50,647 bases of DNA from Phycisphaerales bacterium UBA2402 (GCA_002343715.1 DDSA01000092.1:1-50647), one strand, 5' to 3'; positions 8,754 to 17,713 are shown, counted from the stretch's first letter. A program made the numbers and translations. The notes: generated by a model from the sequence alone, not told the origin.

Positions 8754-8782
8754 TTGCATCCGCACAGCCGACCGTGTATCCT
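8754..8782 (+). promoter_or_regulatory. Sigma-70-type promoter of the second paralogue
   Basis: TTGCAT (8754-8759) and TATCCT (8777-8782) are 17 bases apart, and the predicted start of transcription falls about 30 bases before the ATG at 8821. The element resembles the one at 6465 in its -35 and in the GTG before the -10. Confidence 0.5.
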
Positions 8783-8820
8783 GTAACCGGCACGAGCCAC
8801 TCTCACACAGGAGTCAAGCG

Positions 8821-9699
8821 ATGACAGCGACACGGGTCCGCTCGACGGCGGCGGCGGTGTTGGTATCCATCGCGGGCCTGTCCCGCGATGCTCCCGCGGA
8901 ACACATCACGATCCTCAATCTGCGGGCCAGTCTGGACGGTCATACCTGGGCCGACCGAGTGTACCTTCCCCGCGAGGGAGGACGCGTAGTTCTTCAAGCG
9001 AGCGTTTCTTTTGTGAGTTTGACCCCAGCGGCACCGCTGGGCTTCGCCGGATTGACGTGGCAGCCGACCCTCTCCGGGTGGAACGTCGGTACAGACTCGC
9101 TACTCCCGTACGCCGATCGCGGGACCAACGTCAACGGAGGATCCGTGCCCGATGTCGGCGGGTTGAATGGCCCCTTTGGCAGGCTCATTCCTTTTGCCGC
9201 CACCGGTCCAACGGCGAGTGATCCGTACACCGGCCATGTGAACTTCGTGTCCGGAGTGCCTTACCTTCGCATCGCCCGCTCGAGCATCACGAACTGGGTG
9301 GGTGAAGGTGCCTCTTCGGGCACCAACGCATTCAACAACTTCAACGGCAGCGGTGGGGTGCACACCTGGCAGAAGTCCTGGGCGAACGTCTCGGCGCGCG
9401 ACCCTCGTTTCGCTTCCGACATCTCGGATCGCGCGATCCTGAAACTCGGCATCGACATCGGCGGCGGGCCGGCCCGTTCAATTATCTTTGATGCCCCTCT
9501 CAACGGCATGAGCCGCAACTCGGCCACAGGGGAGCGAGAGGCATCCTGGTTCGCAGGACAGATCGATAACTTCGGGCAGATCAAGGGCCGTGTGGTCGTT
9601 CGGCCTGCCACGATCATCGTTGTTCCCACCCCCGGGGCGAGCGTCGCCGCCACGGTCGTTCTTCTGGCGGCGACCTGTCGAAGGCGGCGTGACGAATGA
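8821..9699 (+). CDS. Secreted PEP-CTERM-like protein, copy 2 of a tandem pair
   Basis: A 292-residue exported protein homologous along its whole length to the one at 6945, roughly half of the aligned residues being identical by eye. AGGAG lies seven bases before the ATG. The signal peptide is short (MTATRVRSTAAAVLVSIAGL) and the mature protein begins near AEHIT. Conserved blocks include SLDG-xW, LTWQPT, YADRGTNVNGG, YLRIARSSITNWVG, NNFNGSGGV and GMSRNSATG. The C-terminal sorting signal is atypical: PTPG, a hydrophobic stretch with a Cys, then CRRRRDE. The following gene overlaps its stop codon in an ATGA, so the two are translated together. The function is unknown; surface or envelope location is inferred from the signals. 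Confidence 0.85.
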   Translation: MTATRVRSTAAAVLVSIAGLSRDAPAEHITILNLRASLDGHTWADRVYLPREGGRVVLQASVSFVSLTPAAPLGFAGLTWQPTLSGWNVGTDSLLPYADRGTNVNGGSVPDVGGLNGPFGRLIPFAATGPTASDPYTGHVNFVSGVPYLRIARSSITNWVGEGASSGTNAFNNFNGSGGVHTWQKSWANVSARDPRFASDISDRAILKLGIDIGGGPARSIIFDAPLNGMSRNSATGEREASWFAGQIDNFGQIKGRVVVRPATIIVVPTPGASVAATVVLLAATCRRRRDE

Positions 9700-10250
9700 A
9701 GCGGCGGATACACGAGCCTTGTCTGTTGTACGTTCTATTGCTTGCGGTCGCCGGCGCAGCGGGAGATCCGTTCATCGGCGGTGAGCCTCGTGTCGAGTTG
9801 TTGACTTTCAGCAGCATCCTAACCTCCGAATCGACAACTCAATCCTCGCCGTGGCGGCTATCGCTCGAGGACTGGTCCGCGGACGTGTGGGTCGGCAACC
9901 CCGCCGTGCCCCTTGAAGCGCTTGCCGTGGTCGGCAACCTTTCCGCCTCCGAAAACTACACGCTCTCTGTCCCCACCCCGCCGATCACGAACGCCAAGAT
10001 CGAGATCGCTGATCCCGGAACTCTGTCGATCGCCTGCGGTCCTGCCGCCGGGACGGTGCTTACTCCTCGGACTTCGGCACTCCGCGCGGCGATTTCCATA
10101 TCGGTCAACACGCGGATGCGCGACGGCGTATTGCCGGGAGGGGTTTCACTCCTGGCCGGGTTGGGCACCCAAGGCCCGATCCGAGCCGTCTCGGACATCG
10201 TGTGCGAAAAGGGGTCCTGGCTCGTTACGCTCGGGCAGGCGGCGCCGTAA
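9696..10250 (+). CDS. Small exported protein coupled to the PEP-CTERM paralogue
   Basis: A 184-residue protein whose ATG overlaps the stop of the preceding gene (ATGA at 9696-9699), implying translational coupling. The N-terminus is a signal peptide (MKRRIHEPCLLYVLLLAVAGAAG). The mature part has a beta-rich composition, with repeated V/T/S strands (ALAVVGNLSASENYTLSV) and two Cys residues that may form a disulfide. No C-terminal sorting signal is present. No family is recognised. It ends 13 bases from the stop of rsmG, which is transcribed toward it. Its coupling to the surface-protein gene suggests a partner or accessory protein, which is inference. Confidence 0.7.
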   Translation: MKRRIHEPCLLYVLLLAVAGAAGDPFIGGEPRVELLTFSSILTSESTTQSSPWRLSLEDWSADVWVGNPAVPLEALAVVGNLSASENYTLSVPTPPITNAKIEIADPGTLSIACGPAAGTVLTPRTSALRAAISISVNTRMRDGVLPGGVSLLAGLGTQGPIRAVSDIVCEKGSWLVTLGQAAP

Positions 10251-10263
10251 ACCACGGCTCGGA

Positions 10264-11067
10264 TCACGCACCCGCTCTTCGTTGCACGTTCTGTTCGGGG
10301 TTCACGATCGGCGCTCGGGCCGGTTCACCATCGCGACGCGGGTACATCCGCGGCGTCGCGGCTCCCTTTTCAAGCATGATGATCCGCCCGGTGGGGGTGT
10401 CGAGCGTGGCGGAATGAACGGCTTTCAACTGGTGCAGGGCGTAGGAGGCCTCCGCGAGTTCCTCATCGGCCCGCTGCCCTTTGATGAGCGCGATGAGTCC
10501 GGGTGCTCGACCCTCTCCGGGCGAGCGGGCGAATGGCACGGTGAGTTCGGCCAGCACAGCCAGCCGACCCACCGCACGCGCAACTACCGCGCTGTAGGCC
10601 TCGCGGTGTCCTTCGGTTCGGCCCTTCGCCGTGCGGACTCCACGGTCGTGGGCGGCTGTTTCGGCCCTGGACTGAAGTACCGTGACATTGGCCAGTCCTA
10701 GTTCCGTCGCGGCACGCCGAAGAAACTCCGCCTTCTTGCCCGTGGCTTCGAGCAGTGTGAAGCGCAGGGATGGGAGCGTGATGGCCAACGGGATGCCCGG
10801 CAGGCCGCCGCCCGATCCGACATCCAGCACGCGATCCCCATCCTCCAGTGTGCTCAAGACCGGCAAGAGCGTGAGCGAATCGAGGATGTGCTTCATCCAG
10901 GCCGCATCGGGCTCGCGGATGGCCGTCAGGTTTGTGGTCTGGTTGACCTCCAACAGCAGGGCCAGATACCTGCCTAGTTTCTCCAGATCGCCCGGCTCAA
11001 ACTCGATGCCCAGCGCCGCGGCGGCGGTCAAAAACTCAGTGGTGGGAGCCAACGGGGCAGTGGGCAT
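10264..11067 (-). CDS. rsmG: 16S rRNA (guanine-N7) methyltransferase RsmG
   Basis: A 267-residue S-adenosylmethionine-dependent methyltransferase expected to methylate G527 (E. coli numbering) of 16S rRNA. The N-terminal helix (LEKLGRYLALLLEVNQTTNLTAI) and the motif NLTAI-x-W-x2-HILDSL are typical; the AdoMet site is DVGSGGGLPGIPLAI, followed by LLEATGKKAEFL and the family's ARAVG. The ATG at 11067 (MPTAPLAP) fits the family; an open extension to 11544 has no homology-like sequence and was left out. The protein is slightly longer than the usual 210-240 residues because of a loop near the middle (RGVRTAKGRTEGHREA) and a basic tail. No Shine-Dalgarno sequence is visible. The divergent gene starts 97 bases away. 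Confidence 0.93.
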   Translation of the reverse strand: MPTAPLAPTTEFLTAAAALGIEFEPGDLEKLGRYLALLLEVNQTTNLTAIREPDAAWMKHILDSLTLLPVLSTLEDGDRVLDVGSGGGLPGIPLAITLPSLRFTLLEATGKKAEFLRRAATELGLANVTVLQSRAETAAHDRGVRTAKGRTEGHREAYSAVVARAVGRLAVLAELTVPFARSPGEGRAPGLIALIKGQRADEELAEASYALHQLKAVHSATLDTPTGRIIMLEKGAATPRMYPRRDGEPARAPIVNPEQNVQRRAGA

Positions 11068-11163
11068 GGTGAAGGGTAGGGGTTCGCGTGCCGCGACCCG
11101 CCGCAACCGATCCCGGAAGCATCTGTAGAATACCAAGTCCCGATCGATACTTGAGGATATTGA

Positions 11164-12174
11164 ATGACTCGCTTGTTCACTCGTCGCGGATTCGCACTCC
11201 CAGATGCGTTCATGCTCATCACGGTTGTGTTCTGCGCTCTCGCGCTCTTGATGGTCGCGGGGCAGCGAACCCGCCGCCTGTCGAGCCTCGGTGAGTCGAT
11301 GGGCAATCTGCGTCAGTTCGGCAGCGGGCTGGAGGCGTACGCCGCGGACAGCGCGGGGTTGATTTACTCCTATTCCTGGCGTGCCGGCGTCGTAACGCCC
11401 TCCACGTTCCCCGACCTTCGGGGGCCGTACTCCGATGCGCTCAGCGCCGCCGCGGCACAAGCGGTGGACATTCTGCGGCGTCGCGGGCAACGGCCCGACA
11501 TGCCCGCGATCCAGGGGTGGATTCCGCACATCAAGTTCTGGCATCTGGTCCTGGCGGACTATCTGGGATCGAACCTGCCGATGAAGGCGGCGATTTCACC
11601 TGAAGATCAACCGTTGTCGCTCTGGGCGAGCGACCCCGCGGGTTTCGACCAGGGCCAGTATCCCCCCCAACCATCGCCCGGCACCGGCAGCCAGCGCTGG
11701 CCGTACAGCAGCAGTTATGAGATGGGGCCGGCTTTTTACAGCAGTGATTACGCGAGCGGCTCCGAGGGCACCATCTCTCAAAGCACGACGCACAACACAT
11801 TCATGATTGGATCTGGCGCGGTGCTGGGCGGCAGAAGATTAAGCGAGGTGTTCCACCCGTCACAGAAGGCCTTCGTGTGGGATTCCGCGCAGCGGCACTT
11901 CGGCACCAGGGTGATCTTCTTCGCCTTCAACGAGGCCCGTGTCCCGGTCTGCTTCACAGATGGGAGTGTTCGTGTGCGGCCTACGGCATCAGCGAACCGG
12001 GGCTTCAACCCCACGAACCCGCGCGTGATGCTGCCGACGACCTTCACCTACCAGCCCACCGCGTGGGAGGCGCCGTTGCCCTCGAGCGGCACCAGCGTGC
12101 AGGGGGTGTACCGGTATACGCGCAACGGTCTCGGCGGACGGGATTTCGACGGCGATGAGGTGCCGGTGCCCTGA
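11164..12174 (+). CDS. Prepilin-like (type II pseudopilin family) protein
   Basis: A 336-residue protein with a type III (prepilin) signal: a short basic leader MTRLFTRRG followed by F-A-L-P-D and an uninterrupted hydrophobic helix (AFMLITVVFCALALLMVAG). Cleavage after G9 is expected. Position 5 of the mature protein is Asp rather than Glu, a change that may affect assembly. The next residues (MGNLRQFGSGLEAYAADSAG) match the N-terminal helix of the large planctomycete pseudopilin family, and the C-terminal region has the typical CFTDGSVRVRPT strand. GAGG is found seven bases before the ATG. It lies far from the pil/gsp operon at 39.6-45 kb, so a functional link is only possible. Confidence 0.8.
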   Translation: MTRLFTRRGFALPDAFMLITVVFCALALLMVAGQRTRRLSSLGESMGNLRQFGSGLEAYAADSAGLIYSYSWRAGVVTPSTFPDLRGPYSDALSAAAAQAVDILRRRGQRPDMPAIQGWIPHIKFWHLVLADYLGSNLPMKAAISPEDQPLSLWASDPAGFDQGQYPPQPSPGTGSQRWPYSSSYEMGPAFYSSDYASGSEGTISQSTTHNTFMIGSGAVLGGRRLSEVFHPSQKAFVWDSAQRHFGTRVIFFAFNEARVPVCFTDGSVRVRPTASANRGFNPTNPRVMLPTTFTYQPTAWEAPLPSSGTSVQGVYRYTRNGLGGRDFDGDEVPVP

Positions 12175-12236
12175 GTGGATTTCGCGCGAATGGAGTTGTT
12201 GGCCGGGTCTCGGGGGTTCGGGTGAGGTGTGAGGGA

Positions 12237-13031
12237 CTATGAAACGCCGAAGAACCGGGCGGCGTTGGCGTTGATCTGCGCGTGAAACTCATCCCACGCC
12301 ACGCCGCGGATCTGGGCGAGCCGGAGGGCCGTCACGCTCGCCATCCACGGCTCACAGGGCCGAACGCCCCGGTGCGGATCGGGCGAGAGGTACGGTGCAT
12401 CGGTCTCGACCATGATGCGGTCGGCGGGCACGAGCCGCGCGGCCTCGGCCACTCCCGAAGCGTTCTTGTACGTCACCACCCCCGTGAAGGAGACGCACGC
12501 GCCGAAGTCGAGCACCTTGCGGGCATCATCCGGCGTGCCGGTGAAACAGTGAAAGACGAAGCGCGCGGGGTCGAGCGTCGAACGGCGAAGGACCGGGAGT
12601 ACATCATCGAACGCCTCGCGGCAATGGATGATGATGGGCTTGTCCAGCCCCTCGCGCCGGCACGATTCGATCAGGGCGAGGTGGTGTTCCAGCACGGCAT
12701 CCTGCGTGGCCCGGGCGGGTTCCTTGTAGTGATTGTCCAGACCCAGTTCACCCCACGCGATGCAGCGTTCGTGGGCCGCGACCCGCCGAAGTAGCCCCCA
12801 ATCGTGCGGTCCTTCATCGCTGTACAGCGGATGGACCCCCGCGCTGCACCAGACATTCGGGAACCGCACCGCCACCGAGAGCGCTTCGGCCGCATCCGGC
12901 GGCGTGGTCGAGACCGTGATGCACCCGGTCACGCCGCTCTCCGCCGCCTTGCGCAGCACCGCCGCGGTGCCGCCCGTGTACGCGGGTTCCTGAAAATCCG
13001 GGAAGGTGAGGTGGCAGTGAGTGTCGATCAC
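12237..13031 (-). CDS. tatD: TatD family metal-dependent hydrolase
   Basis: A 264-residue TIM-barrel hydrolase of the TatD DNase family, cytoplasmic, acting as a 3'-5' exonuclease or deoxyribonuclease in characterised members. The metal-binding HxH is at the N-terminus (MIDTHCHL); a Glu follows in CIAWGELGLD, His residues in IIIHCREA and VFHCFTG, and Asp in MVETDAPYLSPDPHRG. All expected ligands are present and the length is normal. It is divergent from rarA with 161 bases between the starts proposed here. The gene ends 62 bases from the stop of the prepilin-like gene. Confidence 0.93.
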   Translation of the reverse strand: MIDTHCHLTFPDFQEPAYTGGTAAVLRKAAESGVTGCITVSTTPPDAAEALSVAVRFPNVWCSAGVHPLYSDEGPHDWGLLRRVAAHERCIAWGELGLDNHYKEPARATQDAVLEHHLALIESCRREGLDKPIIIHCREAFDDVLPVLRRSTLDPARFVFHCFTGTPDDARKVLDFGACVSFTGVVTYKNASGVAEAARLVPADRIMVETDAPYLSPDPHRGVRPCEPWMASVTALRLAQIRGVAWDEFHAQINANAARFFGVS

Positions 13032-13192
13032 TCACGAGGGTAGTGAGTGCTCCGGTGTGGGCCGGGGCCGTCTGCCCTACTTCTTTACCACTCACCTCGG
13101 AAATCCCGGAAGAACCGGACGATTGGGGATGTCCCGCGGATGAACTGTTGGGTATCCGGCACGATCTGTACGGTGCCCACTACCCTCCCCTC

Positions 13193-14566
13193 GTGCCCGA
13201 CCTCTGGAACGATCAACGCGAGAAGGCCCGCGACCGTGTGAAGCCGCTGGCGCTGCGGATGCGCCCGCGCTCGCTCGCCGAGTTCGTCGGCCAAAAGCAC
13301 ATCCTGGGGCCGGGGAAACTGCTCCGCCGCATGTTGGAGGCCGATGCCATCACGAGCATCATCCTGCACGGCCCGCCGGGCACGGGCAAGACCACGCTCG
13401 CGGAACTGATCGCCGGGGTGAGCAAACGCCATTTCGAGCGGGAGAACGCGGCGTCGGTGGGCGTCAAGCGCATCCGCGAGATCGTGGATGAGGCCGCCCG
13501 CCGGTTGGAGCACGAGAAGCGTCGCACCATCCTGTTCCTCGACGAGATCCACAGGTTCACGAAGTCGCAGCAGGATGTCCTGCTCAGCGATGTGGAGCGA
13601 GGCCTCATCACGCTCATCGGCGCGACGACGGAGAACCCGCTCTTCGCCGTCAACTCCGCCCTCGTCAGCCGCAGCACGCTCTTCAGACTGGAAGCGGTGG
13701 GGGAGGAAGACATCATCGCCGCGCTGCGCCGGGCCATCGCGGACCCGACGAACGGGTACGGCACGCTCCCCCTGACCGTGACCGATGAGGCCCTTCGAGT
13801 CTGGGCGGTCAAGTGCGATGGTGATGTGCGGCGGGCCTTGACCGCGCTGGAGGTCGCGGTGCTCTCCAGTGGCCCCGGCGGTGGCGGGGGCATCACCATC
13901 GATCGTGCCGTCGCCGAGGATTCCATCCAGCAGAAGGCGGCGGTGTACGACGGCACCGGCGATGAGCATTACGACACGATCTCGGCGATGATCAAGTCGA
14001 TCCGTGGCAGCGACCCCGATGCCGCGGTCTACTGGATCGCGCGGATGCTCGAAGCCGGTGAAGACCCCCGGTACATCGCCCGCCGCCTGGCGATCTTGGC
14101 GAGCGAGGACATCGGCAACGCCGACCCCCGCGGCATCATGGTCGCCGCCGCGGCATGGGAACTCGTCGAACGGATCGGCATGCCCGAAGCCCGTATCACG
14201 CTCTCCCAGGCCGCGGTGTACCTGGCGTGTGCGCCCAAGAGCAACGCGGCGTACCTCGCGATCGACGAGGCCCTCGCCGATGTCCGCGAGGGCCGCACGG
14301 TGCAGGTGCCCGTGTACCTGAAGGACGGGAACGTCCGCAAGGCAGGCGAATTGAGCGTCGGCGGGGTGCAGGGGTTCGGCAAGGGCCAGGCCTACGACTA
14401 CAGCCACCAGCACGCCGATGGCCTTGGGCGGCAAGACTATTTAGGCGTCGAGAAGCACTACTACCGACCGACCGAACGAGGCGCGGAGAAGGCGATGAAG
14501 GAACTCCTCGAGGCCGCCCGCAAGGCGCGGCAGCAGGCGGCCTCGAGGTCTCAGCCGCAGGGGTAA
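13193..14566 (+). CDS. rarA: Replication-associated recombination protein RarA (MgsA)
   Basis: A AAA+ ATPase that acts at stalled replication forks with SSB and the clamp-loader-like fold. Walker A is GPPGTGKT (about 60-67), Walker B is LFLDEIHRF, sensor 1 is GATTENP, and the C-terminal tetramerisation region includes RGSDPDAAVYW and LACAPKSNAAY. The start is uncertain. The open frame reaches back to a GTG at 13043, but that lies 12 bases from the divergent tatD start and the extra 50 codons have low GC at third positions; GTG at 13193 gives the usual 16-17 residues before PLALRMRP. Neither has a well-placed Shine-Dalgarno sequence. The next gene starts 12 bases downstream. Confidence 0.93.
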   Translation: MPDLWNDQREKARDRVKPLALRMRPRSLAEFVGQKHILGPGKLLRRMLEADAITSIILHGPPGTGKTTLAELIAGVSKRHFERENAASVGVKRIREIVDEAARRLEHEKRRTILFLDEIHRFTKSQQDVLLSDVERGLITLIGATTENPLFAVNSALVSRSTLFRLEAVGEEDIIAALRRAIADPTNGYGTLPLTVTDEALRVWAVKCDGDVRRALTALEVAVLSSGPGGGGGITIDRAVAEDSIQQKAAVYDGTGDEHYDTISAMIKSIRGSDPDAAVYWIARMLEAGEDPRYIARRLAILASEDIGNADPRGIMVAAAAWELVERIGMPEARITLSQAAVYLACAPKSNAAYLAIDEALADVREGRTVQVPVYLKDGNVRKAGELSVGGVQGFGKGQAYDYSHQHADGLGRQDYLGVEKHYYRPTERGAEKAMKELLEAARKARQQAASRSQPQG

Positions 14567-14578
14567 GAGGGACCGGCA

Positions 14579-15289
14579 ATGTGTGACCTCCGCCGCGGCA
14601 GTTGGTCGATACTGGGGCCTGAGCGAGCGTTTATTGTGAGCGATGAAACCGGCGACAAACCCGGGTTGAGGCGGGCCGCGCGAGCAGCGCTGCAAGCGAT
14701 GTCACCGGCAAGGGTCGCATTGGAGAGCGCCGCGGTCTGCCGACGGATCATCGCGGGTGAGTGGTGGGGGGGAGACACGGCGGCGGGCGCGGTGATGCTG
14801 TATTGGCCGATGCCCGGCGAGGTCGATGTAGGGGACCTGGCCCGAGCTGCTTTGAAGGCGGGACGGGTGGTGTGCCTGCCCCGGGTGAACTGGGGCGAGT
14901 CGCAGATGACGCCCCGGGCGGTTCGGGAATGGGGTGTGGGGCTGGAGGATGCAGGCCGCGGCGTGATGCAGCCTGGGGCCGAGGCGCCGGCGGTGAATCT
15001 GGGCGATCTATCGCTGGTGATTGTGCCCGGAGTGGCGTTTGATCCGGCGTGTTTTCGCGTCGGGCGCGGCGGGGGGTTCTATGATCGGTTCCTTGTAGAC
15101 CCGCAACTGCGGGCGGCCTGCATCGGGGCGGCGTTCGATGAGCACATGGTGGCGAGAGTGCCGCGGGAACCGCACGATGCGAGGCTCGACGGTGTCGTGA
15201 CACCGACGCGGCAATGGACCGCGAAGACGGATCGGAACCACACACGGCTCGGAGAGCCGTTCCACAGAAGACAGGACTCAAAGGACTGA
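14579..15289 (+). CDS. 5-formyltetrahydrofolate cyclo-ligase
   Basis: A 236-residue enzyme converting 5-formyl-THF to 5,10-methenyl-THF with ATP, in the cytoplasmic one-carbon pathway. The N-terminal helix LRRAARAALQAMSP, the strand YWPMPGEVD and the C-terminal signature LVIVPGVAFDP-x6-GRGGGFYDRFL are diagnostic. GAGGG (14567-14571) lies seven bases before the ATG, which supports this start although a GTG 19 codons later would match the usual family length. It begins 12 bases after rarA and its stop is two bases before the ATG of the next gene, so rarA, this gene and the L,D-transpeptidase probably form an operon. The C-terminal 20 residues are polar and extend past the family core. Confidence 0.9.
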   Translation: MCDLRRGSWSILGPERAFIVSDETGDKPGLRRAARAALQAMSPARVALESAAVCRRIIAGEWWGGDTAAGAVMLYWPMPGEVDVGDLARAALKAGRVVCLPRVNWGESQMTPRAVREWGVGLEDAGRGVMQPGAEAPAVNLGDLSLVIVPGVAFDPACFRVGRGGGFYDRFLVDPQLRAACIGAAFDEHMVARVPREPHDARLDGVVTPTRQWTAKTDRNHTRLGEPFHRRQDSKD

Positions 15290-15291
15290 CC

Positions 15292-16605
15292 ATGGCACTT
15301 CCTTCTCAACTCGAACGCTCTTCCGAGACAAGCCGCCCCGTGATGGCCAGAAGCGGACGCAGACCCGCGGCGAACGCCAACAAAGTCTGGATCGGCGCCG
15401 CGATGGTGCTCGTGGCGGCCGGCGCGGTTTTCGGTGTGTGGAAACTCCGCGGCGGTGGCGCCTCCGAGGCCAAGGGTTCAACCGGCGGCACGTCCCACAC
15501 CGACAGCCGCACCACGCTCAACTCCACACCCGACTCACGGAGCGTGCCGCCCGTTTCGCTCAGCGCCAACACAGACGCGAACAAGGCCCCGGTGACGGTG
15601 GAGCAGAAGGCCGTGAACCCGCCCCCGAACCTGCCCGGTTCGCTCACGGAGGCGATGACAGGCCGGCCACTCGATACACAGGCGAAAGAAGGCGCTCCGC
15701 CCGCCGGTGACATCGGCAAACCCGGCCCGGTGGACTTGGTCAGCCCGCCCACCCCGCCATCTGGCTCGACACCACTGAAGGACGAGGGGTTCGCGCCCCC
15801 GACGCCATCGCTGACCTCGACCGCATCATCCCAGAGTGTGAGAACCCAGATCGAAGCGGGTGATCGGGCGATGGCGGCCAACAAACTCGTGGAGGCCAGG
15901 ACGCTCTACAGCAAGGCGCTGCTCAACCCCGAAGTGTCACGCGCGGATGCGGATGTGCTTCGCTCCAAGCTCACCGCGATCAACGAGAATCTGGTCTTTT
16001 CACCCAACGTGACCCCGGGCGACGGGCTGACAGAGATGTACACCGTGGTCGCGGGCGATGCGCTGGAGCGCATCCGACGCAAGCGTGAACTCTCGACCGA
16101 ATGGATGCTCATCCAGCGGGTCAACAAGCTGACCAGCCCCAACGACCTGAAGGTGGGCCAGAAACTCAAACTCGTCCGCGGCCCCTTCCACGCCGTGGTC
16201 GACAAGAGCGACTTCCGCCTCGACCTCTTCGCGGGTTCGCCCGATGATCCCGAGAACTGGCTCTACATCCGCTCCTACCGCGTGGGACTGGGCGAGAGCA
16301 ACGGCACGCCGTTGGGCGTCTTCGTGATCCGCAACAAGCAGAAGAACCCGCCGTGGACCAACCCCCGCACCGGTGAGAAGTTCGCCGCTGATGATCCCAA
16401 GAACCCCATCGGCGAGTTCTGGCTCGGGTGGCAGGGCGTGGGTGATTCGTCGGTCCACACCGGCTTCGGCATCCACGGCACGATCGAGCCGGACAGCATC
16501 GGCCAATCTCGCTCGATGGGCTGCGTGAGGATGCTCCACGACGACATCGCGCAGATCTACGAGATGCTGGCGATGAAGGTCAGCACCGTCCGCGTCGTTC
16601 CGTGA
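15292..16605 (+). CDS. L,D-transpeptidase with LysM domain
   Basis: A 437-residue membrane-anchored peptidoglycan enzyme. A transmembrane helix (about 31-50) is followed by a ~130-residue Pro/Ser/Thr linker, a short TPR-like helical pair, a LysM domain (about 250-295, beginning YTVVAGD and ending LKVGQKLKLV) and a YkuD catalytic domain (about 300-437). The active-site signature is complete: H395 in GIHGT, then SIG, and C411 in SMGCVRM. It should act in the periplasm, cross-linking peptidoglycan or attaching proteins. AAGGA is six bases before the ATG at 15292; an earlier in-frame start overlaps the previous gene and was rejected. This supports a peptidoglycan wall in this organism. Confidence 0.92.
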   Translation: MALPSQLERSSETSRPVMARSGRRPAANANKVWIGAAMVLVAAGAVFGVWKLRGGGASEAKGSTGGTSHTDSRTTLNSTPDSRSVPPVSLSANTDANKAPVTVEQKAVNPPPNLPGSLTEAMTGRPLDTQAKEGAPPAGDIGKPGPVDLVSPPTPPSGSTPLKDEGFAPPTPSLTSTASSQSVRTQIEAGDRAMAANKLVEARTLYSKALLNPEVSRADADVLRSKLTAINENLVFSPNVTPGDGLTEMYTVVAGDALERIRRKRELSTEWMLIQRVNKLTSPNDLKVGQKLKLVRGPFHAVVDKSDFRLDLFAGSPDDPENWLYIRSYRVGLGESNGTPLGVFVIRNKQKNPPWTNPRTGEKFAADDPKNPIGEFWLGWQGVGDSSVHTGFGIHGTIEPDSIGQSRSMGCVRMLHDDIAQIYEMLAMKVSTVRVVP

Positions 16606-16708
16606 TGATGTCTTTGAACCCGGCGCTGTCCCTTCGGCGGGGGCACGATTCATCACCACCGATGCTCGACTCCGCTCTCCCGGGCGATTCGATCCGTGAA
16701 TTCTGGTC

Positions 16709-17662
16709 TTATCCCACCAGCGCATCGGTCGGGAGCGGGGGCGTGGGGTGACGGGTCCGTGCTGCGCGGAGGATGGCCCGCGCTACCAAGCGTTGTCCTC
16801 CGGCGATCTGAAAGAGCGAGAGCACGACATCCCTTCGCGGGCCGATACCCGGCCCGGTGATCCGCGCACGCTTGAGGCGTGTATCCACCAGGACGCGGCA
16901 CTCTCGAAGATCCCAGTGCTCGTACGCGGGCAGTCCTTTCGGCCGCCAGCCGAATCGGAGGATGTCCAGCGATCCCGGGGCAACGCGTACGTACGTCGGG
17001 GTCAGAAACGCCGCCGCGATACTCGCCAGGCCGAATCCGGCCCAGAACTGAAGCGGGCCGAAGGCTTGGCGCGAGCCGAGGATGTGCCACTGCGCCGTGA
17101 AAATCGCCACAATGAAGATGATGGTGAGGCACGCGATCAGCCACTTCTGCGGGTGGGTCATCTCGGACAGGGCTTTCAGCGGCGACTGTTTGGGATCCGA
17201 TGACGTCGCGGAAGAGGCCCGCTGATCGGACACGTACGCCGCGGCGAACCAGGCGAACCCAACAACGGGTTCAAAGGGGACATCGGGCAGGTCAGCGACG
17301 AGTTTCGAGGTGTCCGCGCCCTCACCGATCACGCGGATTCGAAACGAAGGATCGGAGCGGGTCGCGTCCCGTGCCCGCTTCCACCCTGCTACCGATCGAT
17401 GCCAGACGCGGATGCCGTACCACAACCCGACCGCAACACCGACGGCTGCAATCGTGATTGCCATCGGTGCCAACGGAAGCCGCAGCGCCTTTACAAGCAG
17501 CATCAGCGCGAGAATCACCGGCATCAACACCCCGGAGATCATGAAGATCGCGGGCGCAAACGGAGTCGCGACGGCTGGTTCGACATCTTGATGCGACACA
17601 TGGATCGGATCGGGTTCCGGTCTTTCGATCGCACCTCCTGCGGATGTGATCGGTGAACTCAC
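16709..17662 (-). CDS. Membrane protein of unknown function
   Basis: A protein of about 317 residues with four probable membrane helices in two pairs: ISGVLMPVILALMLLV and ITIAAVGVAVGLWYGI, then WLIACLTIIFIVAIF and FWAGFGLASIAAAFL. A soluble region separates the pairs, and the C-terminal ~85 residues form a cytoplasmic-looking domain (YVRVAPGSLDILRFGW) suggestive of a PH-like fold. No named family is recognised. The frame stays open to a TTG at 17815, but a likely promoter lies inside that extension (GTTCAA 17708-17713 and ATTGTG 17684-17689 on the plus strand), so GTG at 17662 is preferred; its GGAG is only two bases away, so the start remains uncertain. It diverges from gyrB. Confidence 0.65.
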   Translation of the reverse strand: MSSPITSAGGAIERPEPDPIHVSHQDVEPAVATPFAPAIFMISGVLMPVILALMLLVKALRLPLAPMAITIAAVGVAVGLWYGIRVWHRSVAGWKRARDATRSDPSFRIRVIGEGADTSKLVADLPDVPFEPVVGFAWFAAAYVSDQRASSATSSDPKQSPLKALSEMTHPQKWLIACLTIIFIVAIFTAQWHILGSRQAFGPLQFWAGFGLASIAAAFLTPTYVRVAPGSLDILRFGWRPKGLPAYEHWDLRECRVLVDTRLKRARITGPGIGPRRDVVLSLFQIAGGQRLVARAILRAARTRHPTPPLPTDALVG

Positions 17663-17683
17663 ATCTCCGCCATCTATGTTTGT

Positions 17684-17713
17684 ATTGTGTGCGGTTTGTG
17701 GAAGGATGTTCAA
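17684..17713 (-). promoter_or_regulatory. Possible promoter of the membrane protein gene
   Basis: On the minus strand TTGAAC is followed after 18 bases by CACAAT, with predicted transcription start near 17677. It matches the consensus at four of six positions in each box. If real it excludes the longest open frame of the downstream gene. Confidence 0.3.

Noticed and set aside
13085..14434. Open frame of 449 codons antisense to rarA
   Set aside because: It is entirely explained by codon bias of rarA on the other strand.
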